Assembly (NCBI RefSeq): GCF_002920615.1
Contig: NZ_PQSU01000028.1
Span: 1 to 64,000 of the forward strand
DNA length: 64,000 bases
Source: Streptomyces sp. Ru62
GTDB taxonomy: Bacteria > Actinomycetota > Actinomycetes > Streptomycetales > Streptomycetaceae
Direction of reading: 5' to 3'
Positions within the stretch are counted from its first letter, which is position 1; every line of letters starts with the position of its first letter. Of this stretch, positions 1 through 9,958 are shown piece after piece. A program made the translations under genes and the position numbers. Below the pieces are notes generated by a model. That model saw only the letters and a program-made list of their open reading frames with translations, did no database searches and was not told the DNA's origin.

Positions 1-687
1 ACCGACGGTGAAGATACCGAACTGCATCCGTCCTCCCGCCTTCCAGAACGTTGACGTTTCAACTATGCCCGTCCAACACGGTCGCTCCCACCCGTATTCC
101 GCTGCTCAACAGGGGTCGGCGGCGCTCCGCGCGGCGGTCGTCCCGTTTCCGCCGGAGCGCGGATGGTCAAGGGGTTCAACCGCGGGGGCGCCAACGGCCC
201 GGAGGACGCGGCCCGGCCCGCGGGCGCCCCCGGCGGACCCGAACGCGGCCGGCCGGTGCTCGGCGCACGCACCACGGTCCCGGGCGGCCACCGGTCGCAC
301 GGTCCGCCCACCGGTCACGCCCGCTCACGTCCGCGTTCCGCTGGCCCCCTGCCCCCCCCTGGCCCCGGCCCGCACCGTTCACCCGCTCGGCTCACCCCGA
401 TGGCTGCCGTCCGGCCCACCCGCCAGGGTCGCAAGAGAGAGCCCGGTGTCGACGCCGAAGGGGCCTGTGATGCGCCGCTATCCGCCCATCGCCGATCATG
501 GTCTCACCGCAGACCCGCAGACCCGCGCGCCGGTCCCCTCCGGGGTTGTGCCCGACCGCCCGTGCTCTCCCCGTTCCGGCTCGCCGAGCGTCTTCGCCGC
601 CCACCGCACGGTCCCCCGCCGCGCGAGCGGACCGGCTGCCGTGGTCCCCACCCCCGATGCCCCGGGCGCACGAGGCTAGGCCCGGCG
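1..687. other. Upstream region with no supported gene
   Basis: This stretch stays open in several frames on both strands only because stop codons are rare at this GC content. The translations are dominated by Arg, Pro and Ala and match no family I recognise. It probably carries the promoter of the SpoIIE-type gene at 688, but I could not define a convincing -35/-10 pair. An isolated TTGACG at 51-56 has no -10 element at a sensible distance. Confidence 0.5.
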
Positions 688-2721
688 ATGTCGTCGCCGC
701 ACGACAGCGAGGACCTGTCGGCCACCGTGCTGGAGGCGCTGTTCACCCAGGCGCCCATGGGGCTGTACGTGTTCGACGAACAGCTGCGGATCGTGCGCTA
801 CAACACCGCGCGGCGCGGAGTGCGCGGACTGCCCGGCGACGCGGTGCTCGGGCGGCGGCTCGACGAGGTGGCGGAGGGCTTCCACGATCCGGAACTGCTC
901 TCGCTCGCCCGTCAGGTGCTCACGGGGGAGGCGCGGGTCCGAGGCCGTCTGATCCGCGGCCGGCCGCCGGGTGGCCCGGAGCAGGAGACGGTGCTCTCGG
1001 TGTCGGCCTTCCGGGTCCGTCCCGGTGGCGGACAGGTCCTGGGCGTCGCCGTCGTGGAGGACGTCTCCGCACGCCAGCACACGGCCGACCGGCTGGACAT
1101 CCTGCACGACGCCCACCAGGCCATCGGCACCAGCCTGGACGTGCGGGACACGGCGGACGCGCTGGCCGCGGTGGTGGTGGGCCGGTTCGCGGACGCGGTG
1201 TCGGTGGACGTGCTGGACGAGGCGGTGCGCGGCGCCGCGCTGTCGGGAGGTCCGGTCGACGCGGACGTACCCCTGCGCCGGGTCGCCTTCCGTTCGGTGA
1301 GGGACCCCGGGCGGCAGGGGCCCTCGGGCACTCTGGACACCTTCCCCTTCCCCACGCCCTTCAGCCGGAGCCTCCAGGACGCCTCGCCCCGGCTCGTCAC
1401 CCACCTGACGCCGGACGAACCGTGGCTGGCCACCGATCCCGAGCGGGCCAGGCTGCTGACCGACGCGGGTGTGCACTCGCTCCTGATCACCCCGCTGGTG
1501 GTGCGCCACACCGTCCTCGGGGTCGTCTGCTTCTACCGGCACCGTGACCCTCGGCCGTACGACGAGGACGATCTCTCCCTGGCCGAGCAGCTGGCCCAGC
1601 GTACGGCGCTCAGCATCGACAACGCCCGCAGCTACGCCCGCGAGCGCACCATCGCGACCGGCCTGCAACGCCATCTGCTGCCCCGCACCCCGCCGCGGCT
1701 GACCGCGGTCGACACCGCCGCCCTCCACCTGCCCGGCACCACGGGCGGCGGCGGGGACTGGTACGACGTCATCCCCCTCTCCGGCAGCCGGGTGGCCCTG
1801 ACCGTCGGCGACGTCGCCGGCAGCGGCATCGAAGTGGCGGCCGCCATGGGGCAGTTACGCACCGCACTGACGACCCTCGCGGTCCGGGACCTGGCGCCGG
1901 AGGAGCTGCTCACCTGCCTCGACGACATCACCGTCTCGTTGACGCGGGACACGGGCGAGCCGGTCACGGCGTCCTGCCTGTACGCGGTGTTCGACCCGGT
2001 GACCCGCTCCTGTACGGCCGCCAGCGCGGGGCACGCGCCCCCGGTGGCCCTCGGCGCGCTCGGCGATCCCCTGGTCCTCGAACCGCCCGCCGGCCCGCTG
2101 CTCGGCGCGGGGCGCGGCGGGTACGAGGCGGTGCGCGTCGAGCTGCCGGACGGAAGCCTGCTGGCGCTGTACACCAACGGGCTCGTCCGCGCGGCGCCGG
2201 GCGCCCGGCAGACCCTGCTGCGCGTCCTGAGCCATCCCGACCGCCCCTTGCGCCGGCTCGCCGACGACGCGGTGTACGCCCTCCTGCCCAGCCAGGGCGA
2301 GGACGACGCCGTTCTGCTGCTCGCCCGCACCCGCGGCCTGGCGGAGGACCAGCTCGCCGAGTGGACGCTGCCCAAGGATCCGGCCGTCGTCGGCACCGCC
2401 CGCCGGCTCGCCGAACACCAGCTCGCGGCCTGGGGACTGGGGGACCTCGCCTTCACGACCGAACTGATCGTCAGCGAACTGGTCACCAACGCCATCCGGT
2501 ACGGCAGTCCACCGATCCGGCTGCGCATGATCCGCGACCGGAGCCTCATGTGCGAGGTGTCCGACGGCAGCAGCACCTCACCCCACCTGCGCAACGCCCG
2601 CGCCATCGACGAGGGCGGCCGAGGCCTGGCGCTCGTCGCCCAGCTCGCCGCCCGCTGGGGCACCCGGTTCGGACGCCGGGGCAAGACGATCTGGTGCGAG
2701 CAGGAGCTGGACGCCGGCTGA
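688..2721 (+). CDS. PAS-GAF-SpoIIE phosphatase with C-terminal HATPase (RsbW-like) domain
   Basis: Multidomain signalling protein of 677 aa. A PAS domain lies at about 8-120 (QAPMGLYVFDEQLRIV), a GAF domain at about 150-320, a PP2C/SpoIIE phosphatase at about 325-545 and an RsbW-type ATPase from about 555 to the end. Metal-binding acidic motifs GGDWYD and VGDVAGSG are visible, as is the ATPase N-box ELIVSELVTNAIRYG. Such proteins dephosphorylate anti-anti-sigma factors and may also act as anti-sigma kinases, feeding partner-switching control of alternative sigma factors. The ATG at 688 is preferred over upstream in-frame starts because the PAS fold begins directly after it. Leu390 is encoded by TTA (1855-1857), so translation probably needs the bldA tRNA. 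No transmembrane segment is visible, so it should be cytoplasmic. The partner sigma system is not in the window. Confidence 0.9.
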   Translation: MSSPHDSEDLSATVLEALFTQAPMGLYVFDEQLRIVRYNTARRGVRGLPGDAVLGRRLDEVAEGFHDPELLSLARQVLTGEARVRGRLIRGRPPGGPEQETVLSVSAFRVRPGGGQVLGVAVVEDVSARQHTADRLDILHDAHQAIGTSLDVRDTADALAAVVVGRFADAVSVDVLDEAVRGAALSGGPVDADVPLRRVAFRSVRDPGRQGPSGTLDTFPFPTPFSRSLQDASPRLVTHLTPDEPWLATDPERARLLTDAGVHSLLITPLVVRHTVLGVVCFYRHRDPRPYDEDDLSLAEQLAQRTALSIDNARSYARERTIATGLQRHLLPRTPPRLTAVDTAALHLPGTTGGGGDWYDVIPLSGSRVALTVGDVAGSGIEVAAAMGQLRTALTTLAVRDLAPEELLTCLDDITVSLTRDTGEPVTASCLYAVFDPVTRSCTAASAGHAPPVALGALGDPLVLEPPAGPLLGAGRGGYEAVRVELPDGSLLALYTNGLVRAAPGARQTLLRVLSHPDRPLRRLADDAVYALLPSQGEDDAVLLLARTRGLAEDQLAEWTLPKDPAVVGTARRLAEHQLAAWGLGDLAFTTELIVSELVTNAIRYGSPPIRLRMIRDRSLMCEVSDGSSTSPHLRNARAIDEGGRGLALVAQLAARWGTRFGRRGKTIWCEQELDAG

Positions 2722-2889
2722 ACGCGGGGGCCGTTCCGAGCCACCGCGGCCGGTCGGTGCCGTACCGGCCCGGCGGTCCGGTGAACCGGGGGTTCCGGCA
2801 GGCGTACGGCATGCCCCAGCGGGAAAGACCCGAACAGCGCGCCCGGGTACGGGTGCGCACGGGGAGCGGACGGGGGAAGGAGCGGGCGC

Positions 2890-3411
2890 ATGCGTGCGAC
2901 CGTGCTGGATGTGGTGCGGGACGTCGTCGACCGACACGCCCCGGGCGAACGGCAGTTGGTGGATGACCTGGCCGGCCTGGACTACGGCGTGGTGGTACGG
3001 CGGATCCGGCGGGCGTCCTCCGGCGGACGGTCCGACCCGCTGGGCTTCGGTCTCGACACCGTCGCGGCCATGGTCACACCCCTGGTCCTGCTGGTGGTCG
3101 ACGAGGCGTGCCGCGCCGCCGTCGCGGACGGCACCGGGCGGCTGATGAGCCGGGCCGCGACCGCCCTGGGACGGCTGCGCCCGTCCGCCCGCCGCCCGGT
3201 CACCCCGCCCGAGGTGCCCCGCCTCGACCGGGAGCAACTGGCGTCCGTACGGCGGCGGGTGCACGAGGAGGCGGTCCGGCGCGGCTTCGCCGACGCCGAC
3301 GGCCTCGCGGACAGCGTGGTCGCACGGCTGGCCCTGGCCGGCACGGAAGACCCGCGCGACGACCAGCCCGGTGAGGGCGGGGGGCGTCAGGAGGACGGGG
3401 CGGCCCGGTGA
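2890..3411 (+). CDS. Hypothetical protein coupled to M48 protease
   Basis: Predicted 173-aa protein of unknown function. The central stretch (about 55-95) is moderately hydrophobic and the second half is rich in Arg and Ala. No signal peptide or catalytic motif is evident. A GGAAGGAG-like ribosome-binding site lies about 7 nt before the ATG. Its TGA overlaps the GTG start of the next gene (GTGA, 3408-3411), implying translational coupling and a linked role with the membrane metalloprotease. Reading-frame continuity, the good RBS and the coupling support a real gene. The function cannot be assigned. Confidence 0.75.
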   Translation: MRATVLDVVRDVVDRHAPGERQLVDDLAGLDYGVVVRRIRRASSGGRSDPLGFGLDTVAAMVTPLVLLVVDEACRAAVADGTGRLMSRAATALGRLRPSARRPVTPPEVPRLDREQLASVRRRVHEEAVRRGFADADGLADSVVARLALAGTEDPRDDQPGEGGGRQEDGAAR

Positions 3412-6221
3412 GCGGAGCCACGGAGGCGGCCGTGCCCCGCCCGGCGCCGCCGGCGCCCGACCCGGGCGTGCTGCCCGCCGGTACGTCCTTACGCTTCCTC
3501 GTCCTCGTCGTCGCGATGGCGGCGGCCACGATCGAGATGCTGACCGGCCTCCTGCGGACGTACCCCGTCCAGAACGTCGAGTTCGTCTGCGAGTTCGCGG
3601 CGGGCTACGACCCGGGCGGCAACGTCATCGACAACGTGACACGGAGCAACGCGCACGCGGAGGCGATCAAGGAGTGCGCCAAAGGCGCACCCGTGACTCC
3701 GGAGTGGTACGGCCTGGCCGGCAGTGTCGTCGTCCTGCTCGTGGCCACGGCCGTGTACCTGCTGCTGCCGCGCCGGAGACGGCGGCGGCACGGCCTGGTG
3801 CCCCTGCACGGCCGGGACCCGCGGGGCGAGATCCGGGCCGAGGTCGCCCGGTTGGCCGGGCTCGCCGGAGTGCGCGCCCTGCCCGACCTGGTGGTCGACC
3901 TGACCGCCTTCGACGCCGGCGCGAGCGTCTTCGGCCGGGCGGGCAGGCGCACCCTCCGCCTCGGCAACGGCCTGCTGCACGTCCGCCGCTCCGACCCGGC
4001 CCGCTTCCAGGCCGTGGTGCTGCACGAACTGGCCCATCTGCGCCACCGGGACGTGGACATCGCGTACGCCGTGACGGCACTCTGGCGGGCCTTCCTCATC
4101 CTGGCCGCCGTCCCGTTCACTCTCGTGCTCGGCGGGAGCCTCGTCGCGGCGGAATTCGGCTGGTTCATGGGCGCCGACGCCGTCTTCTGGCCCGCCTCCC
4201 GGCCGTACATGGTCCGGGAGATCGCGACCGCCGCGTTCCTGTTCCTGCTGGTCGTCCTGGCGCGCGCCGACACCCTGCGCCACCGCGAGCTGTACGCCGA
4301 CCGGGGAGCCGTGGCCCTGGGCGCCGATCCCGCTGTCTGGCGGGCGCGGGCCGAGCGAGCCGGGGCACGGGGCCGCCCGGCCCGGAGCGTGTCGGCGTTG
4401 TGGCGCAGTCACCCGTCCTGGGCGGAGCGGCGCCGGGCGCTGGAGGACCCGGCGGCCCTGTTCGCGCTGACGGACGTGCCGTTGTTCCTGCTCGGGGCGG
4501 TGACCCTGGTCACCGGCAACGCGCTGAGCGACCAGTGGGACGCACGCCCGGCCGCCTGGCTCGTCGGGGGCTTGGCGGCTGCCCTCCTGGCGGTCTCGGT
4601 CTGGCGCGCGGCCCTGTACGCCGCGCACCGGGGCGCCCCCGGCCCGTCGGGCGTGCGGGCCGGCTCGGCGCTCGGACTCGGCCTGGTCTGCGGGGAGTTG
4701 CTGTCCGGATCGAGCATCGGCCCGGACTGGTGGCCCGCACACCTGGAGCCCCTGCTCTTCCCGTTCCTCGGGGGCGTGGCCTACGTCTGCTGGCTGGCCG
4801 GGTGCGCCCGGCTGAGCGTGCGGGACACCTCGGGCACGCCGCGCGCCCTGCGCGCGGCGGTGCTGGTCGCGGCCGTCGCGGGCTGCGTCGTGGCGGCGGC
4901 CGGTCTGAGCTGGTGGATGGAAACGGGCAAGCTGTGGCTGGCCGGGAACCCGTACCAGGCGGGCGGACTGGAACAGGACATCCGCCGGATGTTCCCCGGC
5001 CCGTGGGGGACGCAGGAACAGTACGCGGCGGTGCTGCCCTGGATCGCCTCGGTGCTCACGAGCGTGAGCGTCGCGGGCTCGACCCCCGTGATCGCGGCGG
5101 CCGCGGTGGTGCTGTGGGTGTACCCGGCCGTCCTGCTGCTCGGACGGCCACGGGCGACGGGGCTGCGCTCCACGCTCCTGGCCGGCCTGGCCGGGGGTCT
5201 GCTCGCTGCGGCCGCCCTGGCGGCGGCGATGGCGTACGCCCACACCTGGCGCCCTCCGCTCGGCGAGCGGGGCACGGCCTTCGGCGTCGTCTACATGTGG
5301 TGGCGGACCGTCGCCCTGTGGACCGGCGTGGCCGTGACGGCGGCCGTCGTCGCCGTGACCACCCGCACCCACCGGCTGCCCCGCGCCCTGGCCGCCGCCG
5401 GCATCGCCCAGATCCTGGCGCTGGCGGGGCAGTTCCCGCTCCAGTCCGCCGACGGCTGCCTGGGCCCACTGCGGGTCATGGGCGACACCTGCCACTGGCT
5501 GCCCGACGCGTCCTGGTCGCTGACCGAGATCCTGGTGCCGACGGCCGTGCCGGCGATGTTCGGCGCCGCTCTGGTCGCCGCGCCCCTGGCCCGGCTGCCC
5601 CGCGCCCAACGGCCCCCGGTGCCCGCGGGGGCGCTACGGCGGTCCTGGCCGACCCGCGTCGCCGTGGGCGCCGTGGCGGTCCTGGCCGTGGCGTCGTCCG
5701 TGGTGGCTGTGCGTTCGGTGACGGGCGGCGGTGGTACGGCCCTGGCCGTACCCGACAGTCCACCGGCCGCCGGCACCGACGAACGGGTGCGCAGCTTCCA
5801 GTTGCTGGCCTGGTTCAAGACGAGCGGCCAGGCCGACATCACCGCCGTGGCGTCTCGCTACACCGCGTTCGCGCAGTGGTTCAAGGAGTCGACGGACGCC
5901 GAGACCGGTGCCGTCGACGGTGACACCCTGCGCCCCATCTGCGTCGGCCTCGCCCGCGACACGGCCACGGCCCGGCGCCATCTGGGCGTCCCCGACCCGG
6001 AACTGGGCCGCGCGTGGTCCAGGCTGCTGGCCAGGAGCCGGGACGCGGCCCGCGCGTGCACGTCCGTGCTCGACTCGGACACCGACGACGTGCGGCGCAA
6101 CACCAAGATGCTGGAGGATCTCGTCGCCGCCTACGAACAGGCGACCCGGACCGTCCCGCCCCTGACGCAACGCGTCACGACCGCGCTGGAGCAGTGGCCG
6201 CAGTGGAAGAAGACCGGCTGA
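3408..6221 (+). CDS. Membrane-embedded M48-family zinc metalloprotease
   Basis: Large multi-spanning membrane protein (937 aa) with the zinc motif HELAH at residues 206-210 and a probable third ligand E294 in ELYAD, as in HtpX/M48 peptidases. One hydrophobic segment lies near 28-45 and a second near 100-118, before the catalytic domain. Many further segments follow (about 355-780), and an extracytoplasmic-looking tail runs from about 790. The tail and many membrane spans make it much longer than HtpX (about 290 aa). The GTG start overlaps the stop of the upstream gene. Leu28 is encoded by TTA (3489-3491), placing the gene under probable bldA control. Likely role is proteolysis of membrane or envelope proteins during development; the substrate is unknown. 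Confidence 0.85.
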   Translation: MSGATEAAVPRPAPPAPDPGVLPAGTSLRFLVLVVAMAAATIEMLTGLLRTYPVQNVEFVCEFAAGYDPGGNVIDNVTRSNAHAEAIKECAKGAPVTPEWYGLAGSVVVLLVATAVYLLLPRRRRRRHGLVPLHGRDPRGEIRAEVARLAGLAGVRALPDLVVDLTAFDAGASVFGRAGRRTLRLGNGLLHVRRSDPARFQAVVLHELAHLRHRDVDIAYAVTALWRAFLILAAVPFTLVLGGSLVAAEFGWFMGADAVFWPASRPYMVREIATAAFLFLLVVLARADTLRHRELYADRGAVALGADPAVWRARAERAGARGRPARSVSALWRSHPSWAERRRALEDPAALFALTDVPLFLLGAVTLVTGNALSDQWDARPAAWLVGGLAAALLAVSVWRAALYAAHRGAPGPSGVRAGSALGLGLVCGELLSGSSIGPDWWPAHLEPLLFPFLGGVAYVCWLAGCARLSVRDTSGTPRALRAAVLVAAVAGCVVAAAGLSWWMETGKLWLAGNPYQAGGLEQDIRRMFPGPWGTQEQYAAVLPWIASVLTSVSVAGSTPVIAAAAVVLWVYPAVLLLGRPRATGLRSTLLAGLAGGLLAAAALAAAMAYAHTWRPPLGERGTAFGVVYMWWRTVALWTGVAVTAAVVAVTTRTHRLPRALAAAGIAQILALAGQFPLQSADGCLGPLRVMGDTCHWLPDASWSLTEILVPTAVPAMFGAALVAAPLARLPRAQRPPVPAGALRRSWPTRVAVGAVAVLAVASSVVAVRSVTGGGGTALAVPDSPPAAGTDERVRSFQLLAWFKTSGQADITAVASRYTAFAQWFKESTDAETGAVDGDTLRPICVGLARDTATARRHLGVPDPELGRAWSRLLARSRDAARACTSVLDSDTDDVRRNTKMLEDLVAAYEQATRTVPPLTQRVTTALEQWPQWKKTG

Positions 6222-6378
6222 TCGGCCCGGCATGACGCCGGCCCTCCGACCACGGCGGCCGATGCAACTCGTTGCACGGGAGGTTTCCCCCGCCGCGGTG
6301 CGACGCGGCTCCCGCGCGTGCGGTTGTCGTCCGTCGGCCGGCACGGGATGCTGAGTGAGCACGGAGGGAAGCGGTGCC

Positions 6379-8760
6379 ATGGATCGTTTTCCGCATGCCG
6401 CCAACGTCGATTTCCACAGTCCGCTGGACCTCACCAAGGCCGCCGCCGCGGTACTGGACGCCGAAGGCCGCGTTTCCGGATGGGGATCCTCGGCCGAGCG
6501 CCTGCTCGGGCATTCCCCCGAGGACGTGCTCGGGAAGCCGGCTGCCCGGCTGCTCGCGGCGACCCCGGGGCAGCGGCTGCCCACCCTCTGCAAGCTCTGC
6601 CAGGGGCACAGGCCCCGCAGCACCGTCCTGGACCTGTGCTGCCGGGACGGACGGACCCTGCGCGCGGCAGTGACCTTCAGCCCGCTCGCGCACCGCGGCG
6701 CCGCCGCGACCGTCGTGGTCGCGGCCGACCTGGACACGCTGCGCGGCTGGGAGGCGCAGCTGGCGATGTTGCAGGGGCTGACGACCGAGTCCGCCGTGGG
6801 CCTGACGATCTTCGACACCGACATGCGGGTCGTCTGGGGGAACGTCTCCACCGATCTGGAGCTGGCGGGGATCGACCAGTACATCGGCCGCCCGGCCGCG
6901 GATCTCTTCCCGGAGGGCGAGTTCATCTCCCGCCACCACCCTCCGGACGAAGACCAGATCATGGAGCACGTGCTGACGACGGGGGAACCGATCATGGGCA
7001 TGCACTACCGCGGGCGTGCCCCCGCCGACCCGGTGCGCGAGCACGTCTGGTCCTGCTCCTACCACCGGCTGGTGGACGCCCGGGGCGAACTGCTGGGGCT
7101 CTTCGAGGAGTCCCTGGACATCACCGACCGCTACCGCGCCCAGGAACGACTGTCCCTGCTCGTACGGGCGGGCAAGCGCATCGGTGCCTCGCTGGACGTG
7201 CGTCGCACGGCCGCGGAGCTCGCGGACGTGGCGGTACCCCAGCTGGCTGACGAGGTGCTGGTGGACCTGCCGCCGGCGGTCATCGAGGGGCGCCAGCCGC
7301 CCACGGGCTCGGCGCCGGGGCACAGCCTGCTGCGGATGCACGGCCGGACTCCGGAGGAGTTCCGGACCAGTCCGGTCTCCTACCCGCCCTCGTCACCGCA
7401 GGCGCAGAGCCTGGCCACCAGCCGCCCCGTCGTCGACGCCTCCCCGTCCGTGGCCCCGGGCGGGACGGGACCGGCCGCCTCGCACTCCTGCCTCTTCGTC
7501 CCGCTGCTCACCCGCAACGCGGTCCTGGGCCTCGCCACCTTCCGGCGCAGCAGCAACCCCGACCGCTTCGGGCCCGAGGAGCAGACGCTCGCGGTGGAAC
7601 TGGCCGAGCGGGCCGCCGTGGGCATCGACAACGCCCGCCGCTACACCAGCCAGCACGCGGCGGCCCTGGTACTCCAGCGGAGCCTGCTGCCCCAGCACCT
7701 GCCCGAGCAGAGCGCGGTCGACGTGGCGTACCGCTACCTGCCCGCCGACAGCCGCGTGGGGGTGGGCGGCGACTGGTTCGACCTGATCCCGCTGTCCGGT
7801 GCCAGGGTGGGGCTGACCGTCGGCGACGTGGTGGGCCACGGGGTGCACGCGGCCGCGACCATGGGCCGGCTGCGCGCCACCGTACGGACCCTGGCCCTGC
7901 TGGACCTGGATCCGGCCGAGCTGCTCACCCGGCTGGACGGGCTGGTCGCGCAGGACTCGGAGCCCGATTCCGATGACGGGCTGGGTGACGAGACGCTCGG
8001 GGTGACCTGCCTGTACGCGATCTACGATCCGGTCAGCGGCCGGTGCGTCTGGGCGAGCGCGGGCCATCCCCCGCCGGTCGTGGCCGATGCGAACGGCTCG
8101 GTGGCCTTGTCCGCGCTGGCGCCGGGGCCACCTCTGGGGCTGGGCGGCCTGCCCTACGAGAACGTCGAGCTGAGTCTGTCCAGCGGCAGCGTCGTGGCGC
8201 TGTTCACCGACGGGGTGGTGGAGGACCGGCACACCGACATCGACAGCGGAATCGACCGCCTGGCCCATGTCCTCACCTGGCAGCGGTGCCCCCTGGAGGA
8301 ACTGTGTGACCGCGCGCTGTCGGCCCGGCCGCCCGGCCCGCAGACGGACGATGCCACGCTGCTGCTCGTCCGCACCCGGCGGCTCGGCACCGACCGCGTG
8401 GCGGACCTGGAGCTGCCGCCGGACCCGGCCATGGTGGCGCACGCCCGCACGGACACCGAGCGGCAGTTGACGGACTGGGGCCTGTCCGAACTGTCGTTCA
8501 GTGCGGCTCTCGTGGTGAGCGAGCTGGTCACCAACAGCATCCGGTACGCCACCGGGCCCGTCATGCTGAGGCTGATCAGGGACCGCTGCCTGCTGTGCGA
8601 GGTGTCCGACAACGCGCACACCGCGCCCCATCTGCGGCGGGCGCGCCGGGACGACGAGGGTGGCCGCGGCCTCTTCCTCGTCGCCCAGATGTCCCAGCGC
8701 TGGGGGACGCGCTACACCGCGTCCGGGAAGACCATCTGGGCCGAGCTGGCCATTCCCTAG
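6379..8760 (+). CDS. PAS-PAS-GAF-SpoIIE phosphatase with HATPase domain
   Basis: Second paralogue of the SpoIIE/RsbW fusion family, 793 aa. Two PAS-like regions lie at about 20-110 (VLDAEGRVSGWGSSAERLLG) and 130-245 (VGLTIFDTDMRVVWGN). A GAF domain follows at about 257-420, SpoIIE phosphatase at about 435-660 with GGDWFD and VGDVVGHG, and an ATPase domain at about 670-790. The ATG at 6379 is chosen because GGAGGG lies 10 nt upstream; a GTG at 6355 is an alternative. Cytoplasmic; it should regulate anti-anti-sigma phosphorylation in response to a ligand or redox signal sensed by PAS/GAF. It converges on the next gene, and both TAG stops lie inside the palindrome CTAG at 8757-8760. Confidence 0.9.
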   Translation: MDRFPHAANVDFHSPLDLTKAAAAVLDAEGRVSGWGSSAERLLGHSPEDVLGKPAARLLAATPGQRLPTLCKLCQGHRPRSTVLDLCCRDGRTLRAAVTFSPLAHRGAAATVVVAADLDTLRGWEAQLAMLQGLTTESAVGLTIFDTDMRVVWGNVSTDLELAGIDQYIGRPAADLFPEGEFISRHHPPDEDQIMEHVLTTGEPIMGMHYRGRAPADPVREHVWSCSYHRLVDARGELLGLFEESLDITDRYRAQERLSLLVRAGKRIGASLDVRRTAAELADVAVPQLADEVLVDLPPAVIEGRQPPTGSAPGHSLLRMHGRTPEEFRTSPVSYPPSSPQAQSLATSRPVVDASPSVAPGGTGPAASHSCLFVPLLTRNAVLGLATFRRSSNPDRFGPEEQTLAVELAERAAVGIDNARRYTSQHAAALVLQRSLLPQHLPEQSAVDVAYRYLPADSRVGVGGDWFDLIPLSGARVGLTVGDVVGHGVHAAATMGRLRATVRTLALLDLDPAELLTRLDGLVAQDSEPDSDDGLGDETLGVTCLYAIYDPVSGRCVWASAGHPPPVVADANGSVALSALAPGPPLGLGGLPYENVELSLSSGSVVALFTDGVVEDRHTDIDSGIDRLAHVLTWQRCPLEELCDRALSARPPGPQTDDATLLLVRTRRLGTDRVADLELPPDPAMVAHARTDTERQLTDWGLSELSFSAALVVSELVTNSIRYATGPVMLRLIRDRCLLCEVSDNAHTAPHLRRARRDDEGGRGLFLVAQMSQRWGTRYTASGKTIWAELAIP

Positions 8761-9863
8761 GAGCGCCGTGCCGCGGCGCAGCGGACGGCGACGGCGGCGA
8801 TGTCGTCGTCCAGCCTTCCGCCGCTGTAGTGGAGCAGGTCCCGGTGGAGCCGGTCCAGCAGTTCCCGGGGTGCCGCCGGACCGAGTTGCCGCATCCACTC
8901 CGGTAGCGCGAAGAACGTGCCTGCACGGTCCCGGGTCTCCGTCACGCCGTCGGTGTAGAGCAGCATCTGGTCGCCCGAGGTGAAGGTGATGGTGTCGATG
9001 TTGTAGTCGTCTCCGAGGAGCGTCGCGAGGTTGAGGGGCGGCGAGGGAGCGGTGGGCTCAAGGACGCGGATTTCTCCGCTCCGCATCAGCAGGGGCGGGG
9101 GGTGCCCACAGTTGAGGATCCTCACCTGCCCGCCGCCGTACTGGATCTCGGCGATCAGAGCCGTGGCGAAGTGCTCGGGCTGATCGGGGTCGAGGATCGC
9201 GACACTGTAGCGGCCGATGCTGGTCTCCAGGCGATGGACGATGCTCCTCAGGTCGGGCTGGTCGTAGGCGTTCTCCCGGAAGCAGTTGATCACCGCCGAG
9301 GCGGCCCCCACCGCCGACAGTCCCTTGCCGCGCACGTCACCGATGAGCAGCCGGACTCCGTACGGGGTGTCGGCCACCTCGTAGAAGTCGCCTCCGATCC
9401 GGGCCTGCTCCTGGGCCGCCAGGTACAGCGACTCGATCTCGACGTCCTGGACCCGTCTCGGCAGCGGGCGCAGCAGCACCTGCTGCGCCGCGTCGGCGAC
9501 GAGCCGGATCTGGAAGAGTGCCTCCTCGCGCTGGAGCCGCAGATGGCTCGTGTAGGCGGCCGCCGCAGTGACCGCGACGATCGCGGCCGCCGTGTAGGGC
9601 GTTCCGAGATCGGAGTAGACGAGGCCGAGTCCGGACATGACCAGCAGACAGAACGCCCCGAGCAGGATGGTCGGGACCACGGGCCACATCGCGGCGGCGA
9701 GGGCGGGGGCGGCGGGCAGGAGACGGCTGAAGGCGACCTCCCTGGGGGTGGCGAAGGCCAGGGCGGAGATCAGGACGGTCAGAACGACGGGCGGCAGCAC
9801 CACGGCTCCGCGTCGCCCACCGTGGGGAGAGCGGTGACGCCGGGGCCGTCCTTTCCTGATCAC
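8757..9863 (-). CDS. Membrane PP2C/SpoIIE-type serine phosphatase
   Basis: A 368-aa protein with three or four hydrophobic segments between residues 20 and 120, then a SpoIIE-type PP2C domain (about 155-365) with the metal motifs IGGDFYEV and IGDVRGKG. It lacks the HATPase module of its neighbours. This architecture is common in Streptomyces: a membrane-anchored phosphatase with the catalytic domain in the cytoplasm, acting on anti-anti-sigma factors. The start is GTG at 9863. It converges on the upstream phosphatase with shared stop bases, and diverges from the frameshifted sensor gene at 9959, so 9864-9958 should hold both promoters. Confidence 0.87.
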   Translation of the reverse strand: MIRKGRPRRHRSPHGGRRGAVVLPPVVLTVLISALAFATPREVAFSRLLPAAPALAAAMWPVVPTILLGAFCLLVMSGLGLVYSDLGTPYTAAAIVAVTAAAAYTSHLRLQREEALFQIRLVADAAQQVLLRPLPRRVQDVEIESLYLAAQEQARIGGDFYEVADTPYGVRLLIGDVRGKGLSAVGAASAVINCFRENAYDQPDLRSIVHRLETSIGRYSVAILDPDQPEHFATALIAEIQYGGGQVRILNCGHPPPLLMRSGEIRVLEPTAPSPPLNLATLLGDDYNIDTITFTSGDQMLLYTDGVTETRDRAGTFFALPEWMRQLGPAAPRELLDRLHRDLLHYSGGRLDDDIAAVAVRCAAARRS

Positions 9864-9958
9864 TGAAGCATCTTATCGGGGCAAAACGGGCTTCGTTCCG
9901 GGACAAGGCATCCGCTCGATCGGCGTCGGCCGGTCCCCGGTGGTGCTATCAAGGGTGT

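Noticed and set aside
1..687. Long open frames on both strands
   Set aside because: They overlap each other, are Arg/Pro/Ala-rich, lack RBS and match no family; they are GC artefacts.
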